Source of the DNA: an uncultured Oscillospiraceae bacterium | GTDB taxonomy: Bacteria > Bacillota > Clostridia > Oscillospirales > Oscillospiraceae | Assembly (NCBI GenBank): GCA_905235655.1 | Contig: CAJOMA010000001.1 | Coordinates: 1-37,958 of the forward strand | DNA length: 37,958 bases | Direction of reading: 5' to 3' | Shown here: positions 35,870 through 37,958 of the stretch, one piece after another | How the letters are laid out: each line of letters begins with the position of its first letter | Numbering within the stretch: position 1 is the first letter of the stretch | The notes under the pieces: generated by a model | Seen by the model: the letters and a program-made list of their open reading frames with translations, nothing else | What the model was told of the DNA's origin: nothing | The model's database searches: none | Position numbers and translations under genes: made by a program

Positions 35870-36346
35870 ATGAAGAAAATTCTTGTCGCGTATTTTTCCG
35901 CGAGCGGCGTCACCAGAAGGGTCGCCGAAAAAATGGCACAGGCTGCAGGCGCGGACCTGTTTGAGATCGCGCCTGAACAGCCCTATACCCGCGCCGACCT
36001 GAACTGGATGAACAAAAACAGCCGCTCCACGCTGGAGATGCAGGACAGAGACTGTCGTCCCGCCATGGCGGCAGCGCCGGACGTCGCCGGATATGACGTC
36101 GTTCTTGTCGGCTTCCCCGTCTGGTGGTACCGCGAGCCGTCGATTATTGATACGTTTATGGAGAGCACGGATTTCACCGGAAAGACCGTCGTGCCGTTCT
36201 GCACGTCGGGCGGCAGCGAGCTGGGCGACTCGGCGCAGAATCTGCAGAAGCTCGCGCCAGGCGCAAGGGTGCTCGACGGCAGACGCTTCCGCTCGTCAGT
36301 TACTGCGGAGGAGCTCAAGCACTGGGCGGAGGCTTCCGTCCTTTAG
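35870..36346 (+). CDS. Flavodoxin
   Basis: MKKILVAYFSASGVTRRVAEKMA; VGFPVWWYREPSII. Confidence 0.9.
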   Translation: MKKILVAYFSASGVTRRVAEKMAQAAGADLFEIAPEQPYTRADLNWMNKNSRSTLEMQDRDCRPAMAAAPDVAGYDVVLVGFPVWWYREPSIIDTFMESTDFTGKTVVPFCTSGGSELGDSAQNLQKLAPGARVLDGRRFRSSVTAEELKHWAEASVL

Positions 36347-36410
36347 CCAGACGCGGGAACGCTCGCAGTACGGACGCGCGACGGCAAAGGTAAAACCCGC
36401 GCTTGCCGTA

Positions 36411-36558
36411 TTGACAAACTGCGGTTTTTACGGTAGGATATCAGTATCATGCAGGCACGAAGCCTGCAAAATGCGCTGAAGCGCTTGCTGCGAGCATTTC
36501 CATATGTGCGTTATGAAGGCGCACGGCTTTTCTGCAGAGAAGCGCCGTGCGCCTTTTT
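36411..36558 (+). promoter_or_regulatory. Promoter plus structured leader ending in an intrinsic terminator
   Basis: TTGACA (36411-36416) -17 bp- TAGGAT (36434-36439); hairpin gcaggc-acgaa-gcctgc; aaatgc/gcattt stem; terminator ggcgcacggc/gccgtgcgcc + ttttt. Confidence 0.6.
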
Positions 36559-36597
36559 GCGCGTTGCATGCAAAAATCACAATCGGAGGTACATACA

Positions 36598-37011
36598 ATG
36601 GCATGTTTTCTTGTTCCGGCTGCTGAAGCAGTCCTCACTACGGTTGCCGCAAAGGTGATCAAGTCCAAAGAAAAGGAAGAGACCGTCAGCGTTTCCATGC
36701 CGGACGGCACGGTTGCGGAAGCGATCCGGACCCCCTTTTCCACCAAGCTGGGCTGGCTGAACAAGCTGCTCTGGGGCGGCTCTGCGCTGCTTGCGTTTGA
36801 GCACGTCTGGCACGGAGAGGTCGTACCGTTTTTCCCGTTCCTGACGGCGGTTAAAAACGGTGAAACGACTGAAATGCTCGCGGAGATGAGCAGCGCAGGC
36901 GTTATGATGGCTGTGATCGTCACCGCCGCGTGGGCAGGCATGCTCGCGGTATCCGCTCTGATCGAGAAGAGATCGCTCCGCGCCGCCGCCCCTGGCAGGG
37001 AGGAAGCGTGA
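36598..37011 (+). CDS. Small membrane protein upstream of larB
   Basis: Two hydrophobic segments; ggagg RBS. Confidence 0.7.
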   Translation: MACFLVPAAEAVLTTVAAKVIKSKEKEETVSVSMPDGTVAEAIRTPFSTKLGWLNKLLWGGSALLAFEHVWHGEVVPFFPFLTAVKNGETTEMLAEMSSAGVMMAVIVTAAWAGMLAVSALIEKRSLRAAAPGREEA

Positions 37012-37332
37012 ATGACGCTGCTGACGACGGCGTTTGCGGCGATCATCTGCACGATCGTCTGGTACAAAAATGCGCCGAAGAGCGAAATGAAGGTCGGGAT
37101 TCTTTGCTGGCTGTTCTGGGGCGCGTCGCTCATGTGGCTCGTCGACGCCATCTTTGAATACGCAGAGCTCGGCGCAGCATACTTTACACCCGCTCCCGCC
37201 GACATGCTCAACGATCTCTTCCTCAGCTTGTCCGTCGTTGCCCTGGGGCTGATCATCTGGCTTGTGATCCTGCTGATCAAGGACCCCAGAGGCGTGATCA
37301 AGGCGGCGCTTTTCAAAAAGAAGAATCAGTAA
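37012..37332 (+). CDS. Small membrane protein upstream of larB
   Basis: Three hydrophobic segments; starts immediately after the preceding stop codon. Confidence 0.7.
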   Translation: MTLLTTAFAAIICTIVWYKNAPKSEMKVGILCWLFWGASLMWLVDAIFEYAELGAAYFTPAPADMLNDLFLSLSVVALGLIIWLVILLIKDPRGVIKAALFKKKNQ

Positions 37333-37398
37333 ACACGAACGAGAGCGGGAATGCTTTTTCGGCAGACCCGCTCTTTTCTCAACAGACAGGCAGGTACT

Positions 37399-37958
37399 AT
37401 GAAAACAGAAATCAAAAGCCTTCTGGAAGGCGTTAAAAGCGGCGCGATATCGGTAGACGACGCGCTTCTGAAGCTTAAGAAGGAGCCGTATGAGGACCTC
37501 GGGTTTGCAAAGGTCGATATGCACAGAAGCATTCGGCAGGGCGAAGCGGAGGTCATTTACGGCGCGGGGAAAACGCCGGAGCAGATTATGGGCATTATCG
37601 CCGCCATGCGGAAAAACGGGCAGGAAAGAATCCTGATCACAAGGCTCTCGCCCGAAGCGGCGGAAAAGATCGAGACAGCCTATCCGCTCGCGTACCGAAG
37701 CGACGCGCGCATCGCCATGCTCGGAAAGACGCCGCCCCATAGCGGGATCGGCACGATCGTCGTCGCAACGGGCGGCACGAGCGATATCCCCGTCGCCGAA
37801 GAGGCGGCGCTCACGGCGGAGTTTTTCGGCAACGACGTCGTGCGGCTCTATGACGTGGGCGTTGCGGGACTTCACCGCCTGCTTTCGCATACCGACGAGA
37901 TCATGCGCGCTTCGGTGATTGTCGCCGTCGCGGGGATGGAGGGCGCGCTTGCAAGCGT
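37399..37958 (+). CDS. larB: Nickel-pincer cofactor biosynthesis protein LarB (partial, runs off window)
   Basis: AEVIYGAGKTPEQIMGII, TIVVATGGTSDIPVAEEAALTAEFFGNDVVRLYDVGVAGLHRLL. Confidence 0.88.
   Translation, partial: MKTEIKSLLEGVKSGAISVDDALLKLKKEPYEDLGFAKVDMHRSIRQGEAEVIYGAGKTPEQIMGIIAAMRKNGQERILITRLSPEAAEKIETAYPLAYRSDARIAMLGKTPPHSGIGTIVVATGGTSDIPVAEEAALTAEFFGNDVVRLYDVGVAGLHRLLSHTDEIMRASVIVAVAGMEGALAS

Noticed and set aside
34666-35913. 415-aa minus ORF
   Set aside because: Antisense to the iron alcohol dehydrogenase; no domain signature.
36449-36658. 69-aa plus ORF starting in the lar leader
   Set aside because: Runs through the leader hairpins and terminator and overlaps the next gene out of frame; no RBS or motif support.
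36577-37890. 437-aa minus ORF
   Set aside because: Antisense to the two membrane proteins and larB.

Overview
This is a 38-kb GC-rich Firmicutes/Clostridia-type chromosomal window. (1) 326-15363 is an integrated island of about 15.0 kb in a tRNA-Ala(GGC) gene. It is bounded by a perfect 46-bp direct repeat of the tRNA 3' end (326-371 and 15318-15363). It carries a tyrosine integrase, an excisionase, a P4/D5-type primase-helicase, a zinc-ribbon protein, candidate structured RNAs, recombinase/TnpV transposon debris, and two cargo modules. (1a) 4884-7839 is a radical-SAM RiPP cassette: a 63-aa precursor with five 11-residue ACG[T/S]xDPxPAP repeats, a hairpin attenuator, a radical SAM/SPASM enzyme, a translationally coupled MDR-type oxidoreductase and a divergent TetR regulator. 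It is flanked by a ~177-bp, ~90% identical direct repeat. (1b) 9472-14537 is a TetR + MMPL/RND transporter + X3LX2G-heptad secreted protein module. (2) 15847-32456 is an NHLP/C39-type peptide export locus: two ABC transporters, a short HlyD-like protein, a 53-aa double-glycine leader peptide, an SLH-anchored subtilase and a 2982-aa Calx-beta/Big/SLH surface protein. Near-identical terminator hairpins bracket it, and a four-helix-bundle gene interrupts the ABC operon. (3) 32528-37958 is ordinary metabolism: PrsW-like protease, Fe-S aldo/keto reductase, iron ADH, flavodoxin, and a putative lar operon (two membrane proteins, larB) behind a structured leader. The best candidates for an under-described system are the ACGX-repeat radical-SAM cassette and the GG-peptide/SLH export locus.
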